A stretch of 22,119 nt of DNA from Deltaproteobacteria bacterium (GTDB lineage: Bacteria > Myxococcota_A > UBA9160 > UBA4427): contig DRKE01000183.1 of assembly GCA_011051925.1 (NCBI GenBank), forward strand, positions 1 to 22,119. Reading direction: 5' to 3'. Positions 15,924 to 22,119 of the stretch are shown piece after piece. The notes below the pieces were generated by a model that worked only from the letters and a program-made list of their open reading frames with translations, ran no database searches and was not told the DNA's origin. Each line of letters begins with the position of its first letter. Within the stretch, counting starts at the first letter, position 1. A program made the position numbers and the translations under genes.

Positions 15924-16577
15924 ATGTTCTCGCGGCCCCGACCGCTCGTTTCGAGCGCGCGTCTGCGCGATGGCAGCACCGTCATCGTCGTCGCGATCAC
16001 TCTGCTCCAGATGGCGATGGCCGAGATCGCCGCGGCGCAGGGCTGTCTCTATCCGGTGCCGGCCTCCTGCGCAGCCGGCAGCATGTGCAAGAGATTGTCG
16101 ACCGGATGCGCGGCGACCTGTGTTCCGGACGGGGTGGGTGCACCGACGCTCTACTACGGGCTCGTCGACGATCCAGCGACCCCGGAGCTCTTCGAGAATG
16201 CCGGCACGTTGCACGCCACGAACGTCGCGACCCCTGGATTGTCGGACGCCCTGGAAGCGTCGCCCAATTCCTTCGGGTGCACGGCGCCGATCACGACCCT
16301 CACGCCGAATGGAGTCGCGGTCGACCCATTGGGATGCGTGGCCTCCCAGGGCCAGCTGCCTCCGTTCGCCCCGGGATCGACCGAGATGACCATCGCGGCC
16401 TGGATCTCGCGCCCGGCCCAGGACTTCACCACATCGACGGTGTCGGTTCCGCCAGTAGGCCGCTTGCTTGCTGCCATCCTCGCGCACGCCGATCAGAAGC
16501 AGCGTACACAGACGATCGTCTTCGAGGCGGATCCGGAAGTCGATGCCTGTCGGGCGGATTCTGCAGGACGCCCCTAA
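15924..16577 (+). CDS. Cys-containing secreted protein, function unknown, possibly 3'-truncated
   Basis: 217 aa. I chose the ATG at 15924 over one at 15906 because GAGGAG lies 8 bases upstream. The N-terminus is a signal peptide (VIVVAITLLQMAMAEIAAAQ) ending near residue 39, followed by a Cys-rich segment (GCLYPVPASC, MCKRLSTGCAATC). Then comes a beta-rich region with EMTIAAWISRP, which faintly resembles the opening strands of LamG/concanavalin-like domains. Such domains are ~150-200 aa, but here only ~50 residues follow, with a charged tail of less typical composition. The gene may be cut short or diverged. Its TAA overlaps the stop codon of the convergent arsR. No function is assigned. Confidence 0.55.
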   Translation: MFSRPRPLVSSARLRDGSTVIVVAITLLQMAMAEIAAAQGCLYPVPASCAAGSMCKRLSTGCAATCVPDGVGAPTLYYGLVDDPATPELFENAGTLHATNVATPGLSDALEASPNSFGCTAPITTLTPNGVAVDPLGCVASQGQLPPFAPGSTEMTIAAWISRPAQDFTTSTVSVPPVGRLLAAILAHADQKQRTQTIVFEADPEVDACRADSAGRP

Positions 16578-16918
16578 CAGTCGAGATCGGCGCCGAGGTC
16601 GCAGGTCTCCTCACCGGCTGGCATGGCACCGTCGATGCCTCGACAGCAATTCGAGGTGAGGAAGGCGATCACGTCGCGGATCGCGGCGAAATCGGCGCTG
16701 TAGATCCGGGAACGGCCCCGTCGTTCACAGCGGACGAGGCCCGCGCTCTTCAGCTCCTTCAGGTGGAACGAGAGGGTCGCCGACGGAATCCCGAGGCGCT
16801 GCCCGATCGTACCCGCCGGAAGGCCGGTGGGGCCCGATCGAACGAGCAGCTGAAAGACGTCGAGCCGCGTTTCCTGGGCGAGGGCCGCGAGGGCACTGAC
16901 GACGAGTTGTTTCTCCAT
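16574..16918 (-). CDS. arsR: ArsR-family arsenite-responsive repressor
   Basis: 114 aa winged-helix repressor: LAALAQETRLDVFQLLVRSGP, then the recognition helix region LGIPSATLSFHLKELKSAGLV and the wing RRGRSRIY. The usual helix-3 CxC metal site is absent. Instead there is a C-terminal NCC pair (C91, C92) plus C106 and C114, which resembles the C-terminal As(III) site of Acidithiobacillus ArsR. It would release its operator when arsenite or antimonite binds. The ATG at 16918 has GGAG about 4 bases upstream. It is divergent from acr3 with 95 bases between, the usual layout for autoregulation. Confidence 0.92.
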   Translation of the reverse strand: MEKQLVVSALAALAQETRLDVFQLLVRSGPTGLPAGTIGQRLGIPSATLSFHLKELKSAGLVRCERRGRSRIYSADFAAIRDVIAFLTSNCCRGIDGAMPAGEETCDLGADLDC

Positions 16919-16925
16919 GTCTCCA

Positions 16926-16953
16926 ATGCTATGGAAATATCGAGGCGAGTCAA
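16926..16953 (-). promoter_or_regulatory. arsR promoter with possible operator in the spacer
   Basis: The minus strand has TTGACT (-35, plus 16948-16953), a 16-base spacer, and TAGCAT (-10, plus 16926-16931). The transcript would start within a few bases of the arsR ATG, so the leader is very short. On the plus strand, TATGGA and TATCGA (16930-16935 and 16938-16943) form a direct repeat in this region, where an ArsR dimer could block both divergent promoters. The operator assignment is inference. Confidence 0.45.
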
Positions 16954-17013
16954 GGAACGCGGGTGGACTCCGGTCGGGACCGCGAAGAGGGAATCGGGGA
17001 GGGACATCGGGCC

Positions 17014-18042
17014 ATGGGCGTCTTCGAGCGCTATCTGACGCTGTGGGTGGCGGCGGCGATCGCCGTGGGAATTCTTCTCGGGACCCTGTTTCCCGATGCA
17101 TTGGGCGTCCTCGCCGGTCTCGAGATCGCGCATGTGAACCTCGTCGTCGCCCTTCTCATCTGGGTGATGATCTACCCGATGATGGTGAACGTCGATCTCG
17201 CGTCCCTGCGTCACATCGGGGATCGGCCGAAGGGACTCGTCATCACGCTCACGGTCAACTGGCTGATCAAGCCCTTCACGATGGCGGCTCTGGGCTTTCT
17301 CTTCTTTCGGGTGTTCTTCGCCTCCGCGGTCGATCCGGCGGAGGCGCGAGAATACATCGCCGGGATGATCCTTCTCGGGGCGGCTCCCTGTACGGCGATG
17401 GTCTTCGTCTGGAGCCAGCTGACGAACGGTGACGCGACCTACACGCTCGTCCAGGTTTCCGTGAACGACCTGGTCATGATCTTCGCCTTCGCGCCGCTGG
17501 TCGCGTTCCTGCTGGGCGTGGCCGATGTGATCGTTCCCTGGTCGACGCTGATCCTGTCGGTCGCGCTCTATGTCGTCATTCCTCTCGTCGCGGGTTACCT
17601 CACGCGCCACGCCCTGGTCTCCCGGGAGACCGGAGAAGCCGCCGTCGAAGCGTTCTGCGCGCGGATGAAACCCTTCACGATCGTCGGTCTCCTGGCGACC
17701 GTCGTCCTGCTATTCGCCTTCCAGGGGCCCCGGATCCTGGCGCAGCCGATGCTGATCGCGATGATCGCGGCACCGCTCATCGTCCAGAGCTACGGGATCT
17801 TCCTGATCGCCTATGCCTGGGCGTGGGTCTGGCGGGTCCCCTTCGCCATCGCCGCACCGTCTGCCCTGATCGGGACCTCGAATTTCTTCGAGCTCGCCGT
17901 GGCCGTCGCGATCAGTCTCTTCGGACTGCAGAGCGGGGCCGCTCTCGCCACCGTGGTCGGTGTCCTCGTCGAGGTGCCGGTGATGCTTTCGCTCGTGGCG
18001 CTGGCCAATCGAACGCGGGTCCATTTCGCAAACGCGACCTGA
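17014..18042 (+). CDS. acr3: ACR3-family arsenite efflux permease
   Basis: 342 aa, ten-helix inner-membrane As(III)/H+ antiporter. Family marks are LTLWVAAAIAVGILLG at the N-terminus, VMIYPMMVNVDLASL, LTVNWLIKPFTMAALG, LGAAPCTAMVFVWSQLTNGD with the essential Cys in helix 4 (C126), VSVNDLVMIFAFAP, GTSNFFELAVAVAISLFG, and the helix-9 Glu in LVEVPVML (E320). I chose the ATG at 17014, with GGGGAGGG upstream. An upstream ATG would add 17 polar residues with no family match. It is divergent from arsR and exports arsenite when ArsR is released. No arsC arsenate reductase is in the window. Confidence 0.95.
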   Translation: MGVFERYLTLWVAAAIAVGILLGTLFPDALGVLAGLEIAHVNLVVALLIWVMIYPMMVNVDLASLRHIGDRPKGLVITLTVNWLIKPFTMAALGFLFFRVFFASAVDPAEAREYIAGMILLGAAPCTAMVFVWSQLTNGDATYTLVQVSVNDLVMIFAFAPLVAFLLGVADVIVPWSTLILSVALYVVIPLVAGYLTRHALVSRETGEAAVEAFCARMKPFTIVGLLATVVLLFAFQGPRILAQPMLIAMIAAPLIVQSYGIFLIAYAWAWVWRVPFAIAAPSALIGTSNFFELAVAVAISLFGLQSGAALATVVGVLVEVPVMLSLVALANRTRVHFANAT

Positions 18043-18068
18043 AGAAAGGCCGCGACGGGACAGGTCGT

Positions 18069-18206
18069 TCACGAGGCGGCTTCGAGGGCCTCGAGCCCTT
18101 CGGCGAATCGTTCCGCGAGGCCGCTGCAGACGATGCCGCAGAGTTCGACCCCGGTCGGTTCCTGGATCCCGTAGATCGCTCGATTGACCTCGGTCCGGCG
18201 AGCCAT
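18069..18206 (-). CDS. Possible 45-aa protein with a CxxxC motif
   Basis: Small minus-strand open frame between acr3 and the MarR gene, beginning MARRTEVNRAIYGIQEP and containing VELCGIVCSGLAERF (C23, C27), then a predicted helix EGLEALEAA. In front of the ATG are several AGGAGG-like stretches in the G-rich repeat, the nearest about 6 bases away, so it could be well translated. It has no homologue I recognise. Two Cys next to arsenic genes could hint at metal binding, but this is speculation, and a chance open frame of this length is quite possible. Confidence 0.35.
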   Translation of the reverse strand: MARRTEVNRAIYGIQEPTGVELCGIVCSGLAERFAEGLEALEAAS

Positions 18207-18210
18207 GATT

Positions 18211-18240
18211 CCCTCCCGCCTCCTCCCGCCTCCTCCCGCC
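18211..18240. repeat. 10-bp tandem repeat, three units, G-quadruplex-like on minus strand
   Basis: Three head-to-tail copies of TCCTCCCGCC (the first begins with C in place of T), followed by CCACCC. The minus strand is very G-rich, with five GGG runs between 18213 and 18245 and short loops, which suits a G-quadruplex. It lies just upstream of the possible 45-aa gene and ~40 bases before the MarR promoter. Confidence 0.7.
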
Positions 18241-18279
18241 CCACCCGCTGTCGATCCTCCGCGTTCGGGCGAACCGAAG

Positions 18280-18314
18280 TTGTTGTATTCTACAATCTAT
18301 GTATAATACATCTA
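18280..18314 (+). promoter_or_regulatory. MarR/arsM operon promoter with two palindromic operators; leaderless start predicted
   Basis: TTGTTG (-35, 18280-18285), 16 bases, TATAAT (-10, 18302-18307, perfect). Transcription should start at about 18314-18315, on the A of the ATG, so the mRNA would be leaderless; no Shine-Dalgarno is present. Two palindromes overlap the promoter: TTGTA-TTC-TACAA (18283-18295), and ATGTAT-A-ATACAT (18299-18311) covering the -10. Both suit binding by a MarR dimer and autorepression. Confidence 0.7.
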
Positions 18315-18785
18315 ATGGAATCCGGGGATCTGCAACAGAAGTTCCGGGCAGCCTTCGGGCTGGCCTATCAGCGCGTGAACGCGCTCCAGCGGGACGAAAA
18401 GCGCTGTTTCGGGGTCAGCCTTTCGCGCTGCGTGACCCTCGAGACCTTGCTGGCCGAAGGACCCCTTCCGGTGCGTGGGTTGGCCGATCGTCTCGGGCTG
18501 GATGCCAGTACCGTGACACGGTCGGTCGACGGAATGGTGCGGGACGGGCTGGTCCGACGATCCCGGGATGAAAGGGGCGATCGTCGGCGGGTCTACGTCG
18601 CGCTCACGCCGTCGGGACGGACGCTCGCCCGGAAGCTCGTTCGGTGTGCGGACGAATACTCGGACCGGATCCTCGAACGGATTCCGCCCGAGCGACGTGA
18701 GGACGTGCTCTACGCGTTGGGACTGCTCGTCGATGCGGTCGATGGACTGCAGGCGGGCCATTGTGGAATGGAGGAGGAGTCATGA
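18315..18785 (+). CDS. MarR-family regulator of the arsM operon
   Basis: 156 aa winged-helix protein: VRGLADRLGLDASTVTRSVDGMVRDGLVRR as DNA-binding helix region, and RDERGDRRRVYVALTPSGR as the wing. Two Cys eight residues apart near the N-terminus (KRCFGVSLSRC; C31, C39) and two further Cys toward the C-terminus could sense thiol-reactive ligands such as As(III) or oxidants; that is inference. The ATG at 18315 sits at the predicted transcript start. Its stop overlaps the arsM start as ATGA. The palindromes in its promoter suggest autoregulation. Confidence 0.88.
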   Translation: MESGDLQQKFRAAFGLAYQRVNALQRDEKRCFGVSLSRCVTLETLLAEGPLPVRGLADRLGLDASTVTRSVDGMVRDGLVRRSRDERGDRRRVYVALTPSGRTLARKLVRCADEYSDRILERIPPERREDVLYALGLLVDAVDGLQAGHCGMEEES

Positions 18786-19612
18786 GCGGACAGGACACCC
18801 GAATGGAAGACCCGGATCGTCTTCGGGAAACCGTTTCAGAGGGGTACGGGAAACTGGCTCGACGGGCCATCGACGATCCCGAGGCGATCGCCTGCCGTGC
18901 AGCGGATGCCGCCCGCCGGATCGGTTACGCAGCGGATCAGCTCGAAGCGGTGCCCGACGGCGCCAATCTCGGAGTCGGTTGCGGCAACCCGACGGCCATC
19001 GACGCGCTTCGCCCGGGCGAGATCGTGGTCGATCTCGGCTGCGGAGCGGGAATGGACAGCTTTCTCGCCGCCCGGGCCGTGGGACCCGAAGGTCGGGTGA
19101 TCGGGATCGACATGACCGACGAGATGCTGGAAAAGGCGCGGGCAAACGCCCGGGCCGTGGGCGCGACCAACGTCGAGTTCCGAAAGGGCTATATCGAAGA
19201 CCTGCCCCTCGAAGACGAGAGCGTCGATGCGATCATCTCGAATTGCGTCATCAACCTCTCTCCGGAGAAGGACAAGGTCTACGCCGAGGCCTATCGCGTC
19301 CTGCGACCCGGCGGGCGCATGATGGTGTCGGACGTCGTCCTCGAACGGGAGTTGCCCGAAGCCCTGTTGCACAGCGTCGACGCCTATCTCGGCTGCGTGG
19401 GTGGGGCCGTTCTTCGAGAGCCCTATCTCCAGACGATCCGCGATGCCGGTTTCGCCGAGGTCCGCATCGAAAGCGAGAGCTGCTTCGGAGACACGATCGA
19501 TCTGGACGACCCGTTGGTCCGGGAAGCCATGCAGCGTCTGGGGATCGACCGCGAACGAGCCCGGGACTACGGCCGTGCCGTCACGAGTCTGCACATCTTC
19601 GCGAGAAAATGA
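18782..19612 (+). CDS. arsM: Arsenite S-adenosylmethionine methyltransferase ArsM
   Basis: 276 aa. It uses SAM to methylate trivalent arsenic to mono-, di- and trimethylated forms. The SAM-binding motif is VVDLGCGAGMDSFLAA, with IGIDMTDEMLEKAR after it. The arsenic-site cysteines of the family are all present: C67 in GVGCGNPTA, C155 in SNCVINLSPEKDKV, C205 in LGCVGGA, and C38, which lines up with the fourth conserved Cys of algal ArsM. The 155-205 spacing of 50 equals that of Cys174-Cys224 in Cyanidioschyzon ArsM. GGAGGAGTC precedes the ATG. It overlaps the MarR gene on one side and a second methyltransferase gene on the other by ATGA, so all three are coupled. Confidence 0.95.
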   Translation: MSGQDTRMEDPDRLRETVSEGYGKLARRAIDDPEAIACRAADAARRIGYAADQLEAVPDGANLGVGCGNPTAIDALRPGEIVVDLGCGAGMDSFLAARAVGPEGRVIGIDMTDEMLEKARANARAVGATNVEFRKGYIEDLPLEDESVDAIISNCVINLSPEKDKVYAEAYRVLRPGGRMMVSDVVLERELPEALLHSVDAYLGCVGGAVLREPYLQTIRDAGFAEVRIESESCFGDTIDLDDPLVREAMQRLGIDRERARDYGRAVTSLHIFARK

Positions 19613-20325
19613 TGGACGCGGCGAGGCCGATCCCGTCGGAAAGAAAGGCCCGCGAACCGACGGCGACGGATGCGGAGAAGGGCGCGAGCGAAATCTATTC
19701 CGCGCGCATCGACAGCTATCTGCGTTTCATCCGATGGGTGGGTTATCCGCAGGGGCTGCGGGCGGTCTTCATGCGGTCGCCGGCGCTCCATCCGGATCTC
19801 CGGATTCTGGATGCGGGCTGCGGGACCGGTGTGACGACCTTCGCGCTCCACGCTGCGCTCGAAGCGCGCGGTCTGTCCGCCCGAAGGATCGATGCCTTCG
19901 ACCTCACGCCGGCCATGCTCGAACGTTTCCGGATCCGGCTCGCCTCTGCAGAAATCGAGGATGTCCACCTCATGCAGGCGAATGTCCTGGACCTCGAGAC
20001 ACTGCCCGAGGACTGGAAGGGCTACGACGTCGTCATCACCGCTTCGATGCTGGAATACATCCCGCGATCCGACCTCGCGAGGGCGCTCGGCGGGTTGCGC
20101 CGACGGCTTCGCGAGGGTGGGACTCTGCATCTGTTCATCACGCGGAACAATTTCCTGATGAGGCCGCTCATCCAGCGTTGGTGGTCCGCGAATCTCTACA
20201 CGCGAGAAGAGCTTCGCGGGGCGCTGGAAGAGGCCGGCTTCGTCGAGTTCGGCTTCGGCCATTTCCCGTTTCCCCACCGCCATCTCGATCTCTGGGGCCA
20301 CGTCGTCCGGGCACGGGCCCGATGA
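19609..20325 (+). CDS. Class I SAM-dependent methyltransferase coupled to arsM
   Basis: 238 aa with a Rossmann-type SAM fold: LRILDAGCGTGVTTFALHAAL as motif I (~64-84), IDAFDLTPAMLERF as motif II, VVITASMLEYIPRSDL as the post-II region, and LREGGTLHLFITRNNFLMRP as motif III. It lacks the Cys set of ArsM, so it is unlikely to bind As(III) the same way. The substrate is unknown; an arsenic metabolite, lipid or quinone-like acceptor are all possible. The start is ATG at 19609, overlapping the arsM stop. Cotranslation suggests it works on the same stress or pathway. Confidence 0.85.
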   Translation: MMDAARPIPSERKAREPTATDAEKGASEIYSARIDSYLRFIRWVGYPQGLRAVFMRSPALHPDLRILDAGCGTGVTTFALHAALEARGLSARRIDAFDLTPAMLERFRIRLASAEIEDVHLMQANVLDLETLPEDWKGYDVVITASMLEYIPRSDLARALGGLRRRLREGGTLHLFITRNNFLMRPLIQRWWSANLYTREELRGALEEAGFVEFGFGHFPFPHRHLDLWGHVVRARAR

Positions 20326-20398
20326 TCTCGGGTCGAGGGCCCGACATGGACACCCGGTTTCGAGAGACGCTCGGAACGGCCGAAGGGGAGCCCGAATC

Positions 20399-20785
20399 AT
20401 GACGCTCACGACGATCATCCTCCTGGTGCTGGCGCTCTACATGGTCCAGATCTTCCTTCAGGAAACGTCGCGCTTCGGCTTCGACATGCGGGGGATCGTC
20501 GGGAACCGCGACGACCCGCCGGAGATGTCGATCGTCGCTGCGCGACTGGACCGTGCCAAGAACAACATGCTGGAGGCGCTCCCGATCTTCCTCGCCCTGG
20601 CGCTGCTCGCGATGGTCACGGACCACGACAGCCGAGACGTGAGGTCCGCGGCCCTGGTCTTTCTCGTCGCGCGTGTCGTCTATGTGCCGGCCTATCTGAG
20701 CGGAATTCCCATGTTCCGATCCCTCGTGTGGTTGATCGGGACTGCGGGACTCGCGATGATGGCCTGGCCCCTCGTCCAGTCGTGA
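20399..20785 (+). CDS. MAPEG-family membrane protein
   Basis: 128 aa with about four hydrophobic helices. It has the bacterial MAPEG pattern ARLDRAKNNMLEALPIFLALALL, with the Asn and Glu typical of membrane-associated eicosanoid/glutathione proteins, then LVARVVYVPAYLSGIPMFRSLVW. Many MAPEG proteins use glutathione to conjugate or reduce electrophiles in the membrane; bacterial members are mostly uncharacterised. It lies 73 bases after the methyltransferase gene and before a soluble glutathione transferase gene, which supports a shared glutathione-based detoxification role. Confidence 0.88.
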   Translation: MTLTTIILLVLALYMVQIFLQETSRFGFDMRGIVGNRDDPPEMSIVAARLDRAKNNMLEALPIFLALALLAMVTDHDSRDVRSAALVFLVARVVYVPAYLSGIPMFRSLVWLIGTAGLAMMAWPLVQS

Positions 20786-20950
20786 TCCGAGCTGGTCGGC
20801 TGCATGCTGGAGGCGTGATGCCAGGAACGGATCAGGGCCGGATCGAGCCGGGTGGTCCGGTTCGACATGATCCATCCGAGAAGGACCGACCAGCGACATT
20901 CCTGTCATCCGGTCCATCCTGCAATTCGGACGGACCCTCAGGAGGATTCC

Positions 20951-21568
20951 ATGCTCAAGCTTCATACGGCGGCTACACCCAACGGTCGGAAGATCTCGAT
21001 CGCGCTCGAGGAGATCGATGCTCCCTACGAGGCGATTCGCGTCGATCTCGAAGCGGGGGAACAGCGGAGCGAGGCCTTCCTCGCGCGGAATCCCAACCAC
21101 AAGATTCCCGTTCTCGAGGACGGCGATCGGGTGATCTGGGAGTCGGGCGCGATCCTGCTCTACCTCGGGGAGAAATGGGATCCCGAGCATCGAATCCTGT
21201 CCGCGGACGAAGATCGCCGCTGGGAGGCGATCCAATACGCCTTCTTCCAGACCGGTGGCGTCGGGCCGAACCTGGGACGGCTGGCAGAACAGCTACGCCG
21301 CCCCGAGGCGGAGCGGAACCAGGAAATGGTGGCGATCTTCTCCGCCGAGATCGATCGATTGTTGGGCGTGCTCGATCGGATCCTGGCCGATGGTCGCGAG
21401 TACATGGCGATCGATTATTCAATCGCGGACATCATGCACTATCCGTGGCTTCAGCCCGTCCTTGCGCTCGGTGCTCCGCAGATGACGAGCCGGCCACGCG
21501 TCGTCGAATGGATGGAGCGGATCGCGCAAAGACCCGCCGTGCAGCGAGGCTTCGCGGTCGGCGGCTGA
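20951..21568 (+). CDS. Glutathione S-transferase, Nu class (YfcG/YghU-like)
   Basis: 205 aa. The N-terminal thioredoxin-like domain begins HTAATPNGRKISIALEE, where the TPNG motif is that of YfcG-type disulfide-bond reductases. NPNHKIPVL (cis-Pro) and WESGAILLYLGEKW (glutathione-binding Glu-Ser) follow. The helical C-terminal domain has FFQTGGVGPNLGRL and YSIADIMHYPW, again YfcG-like. Nu-class enzymes bind two glutathiones and reduce disulfides or organic peroxides. I chose the ATG at 20951, with AGGAGG 6 bases upstream. The 165-base gap before it shows no clear promoter. Confidence 0.93.
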   Translation: MLKLHTAATPNGRKISIALEEIDAPYEAIRVDLEAGEQRSEAFLARNPNHKIPVLEDGDRVIWESGAILLYLGEKWDPEHRILSADEDRRWEAIQYAFFQTGGVGPNLGRLAEQLRRPEAERNQEMVAIFSAEIDRLLGVLDRILADGREYMAIDYSIADIMHYPWLQPVLALGAPQMTSRPRVVEWMERIAQRPAVQRGFAVGG

Positions 21569-21618
21569 TCGCGTTGCGGTCGGCTATTGCGAGCCTTGCC
21601 CGGGGGTGGAATCGAAGC

Positions 21619-22119
21619 TCAGGCCGGCGCTTCGGCCGCGATCGTCTTGACGACATCGAGATAGAGGTTCCTCACCTCGCGGACTTCGAAGCCCGCGCGC
21701 CGGACGTTCTCGACGGTCGGGCGATTCATTTCCGGACCGACCTGCCGGGAGAGCGGGGTCATCAGGTTCATCATCAGGTTGAATGGAAACCAGCGGCTTC
21801 CCGTGTGCTCGAACATGCGAAGCTCGCCTCCGGGCTTCAAGACCCGTCGGAGCGACTCGAGCCCGGCGACGGGATTCGGCACCGAACAGAAGGTGCAGGA
21901 GGTGAAGACCTGATCGAAGCAGCCGTCCTCGAAATCGAGATCGTGGACATCCATCTCGTGAAGTTCGAGATGGCCAGCGTAGGCTTCGGCGCGTGGTCGG
22001 GCCTTTTCGAGCATGCGAGGGCTGATGTCGATTCCGGTGATCGTACGGCCCGGAGGAAAGAACGGAATGTCCAGACCGGTTCCCACGGCGAGAAAGAGGA
22101 TCTTCCCATCCATCGCGCT
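21619..22119 (-). CDS. METTL7-like class I methyltransferase (5' end off window)
   Basis: 167 codons are visible to the window edge, with no stop before it. A Met lies three codons inside, but homologues usually have ~40-60 residues before the SAM motif, so the true start is likely beyond the edge. SAM-binding region: ILFLAVGTGLDIPFFPPG, then ITGIDISPRMLEKAR. Later motifs TSCTFCSVPNPVAGLESLRRVLKPGG and LRMFEHTGS resemble the METTL7/thiol and PmtA-like methyltransferase group. The substrate is unknown. It converges with the glutathione transferase gene; the 50 bases between show no clear terminator hairpin. Confidence 0.85.
   Translation of the reverse strand, partial: SAMDGKILFLAVGTGLDIPFFPPGRTITGIDISPRMLEKARPRAEAYAGHLELHEMDVHDLDFEDGCFDQVFTSCTFCSVPNPVAGLESLRRVLKPGGELRMFEHTGSRWFPFNLMMNLMTPLSRQVGPEMNRPTVENVRRAGFEVREVRNLYLDVVKTIAAEAPA

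Noticed and set aside
18568..20325. 585-aa plus-strand frame covering the second methyltransferase
   Set aside because: The first ~347 residues overlap arsM out of frame and have no domain. Only the segment from 19609 onwards is a real protein.
20786..20950. Possible gene or RNA structure in the gap before the glutathione transferase
   Set aside because: An in-frame N-terminal extension from 20852 is possible but has no family match and bypasses the AGGAGG at 20940-20945. Weak inverted repeats (GGTCC/GGACC) have long loops.
1..22119. CRISPR arrays, tRNA or rRNA genes, insertion sequences
   Set aside because: No regularly spaced repeats, tRNA-like cloverleaf, rRNA-like stretch or transposase motif was seen on either strand.

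Overview
The window looks like chromosomal DNA from a high-GC Gram-negative bacterium. The gene content fits Proteobacteria, Myxococcota or a similar former-deltaproteobacterial group, but no marker gene fixes the taxon. The case for Gram-negative rests on an RND efflux pump, a c-type nitric oxide reductase (cNOR) with all accessory proteins, and the MAPEG and Nu-class GST proteins. Genes are tightly packed, with many 1-4 base start/stop overlaps. I saw no rRNA, tRNA, transposase, phage gene or CRISPR array.

Left and centre (1-15690), all on the minus strand. In transcription order from the right: an alpha/beta hydrolase with an N-terminal membrane anchor, an M81 (MlrC-like) metallopeptidase, a DauA-like FAD oxidoreductase, norE, norF, norC, norB, norQ, norD, a small membrane protein with a CxxC motif, a three-part fusion (degenerate aminoglycoside-phosphotransferase-like domain, P-loop kinase, HAD phosphatase), a YafJ-like class II glutamine amidotransferase, and an RND permease that runs off the left edge. 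The nor set is complete (norEF-norCBQD) and should give a working, assembled cNOR that reduces NO to N2O. NorC is unusual because a second cytochrome c domain is fused to it. A candidate sigma-54 promoter lies before norC. Two unit starts, before the alpha/beta hydrolase and before the YafJ-like gene, share a two-block promoter-like motif.

Right (15924-22119), mostly plus strand. A short secreted protein converges on arsR, and the two stop codons overlap. Divergent from arsR is an ACR3 arsenite efflux pump. Next come a possible 45-aa minus-strand protein behind a G-rich 10-bp tandem repeat, then a tight MarR-arsM-methyltransferase operon whose MarR gene has a near-consensus promoter that predicts a leaderless mRNA. 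A MAPEG protein and a Nu-class glutathione transferase follow, then a partial METTL7-like methyltransferase on the minus strand at the right edge. This half reads as an arsenic and electrophile detoxification island, with export by ACR3, methylation by ArsM and glutathione chemistry.

The items most worth a second look are the two-heme NorC with the candidate sigma-54 site, the pseudokinase-kinase-HAD fusion, the three catabolic genes joined to norEF with almost no gaps, the shared two-block promoter motif, and the leaderless MarR/arsM/second-methyltransferase operon.
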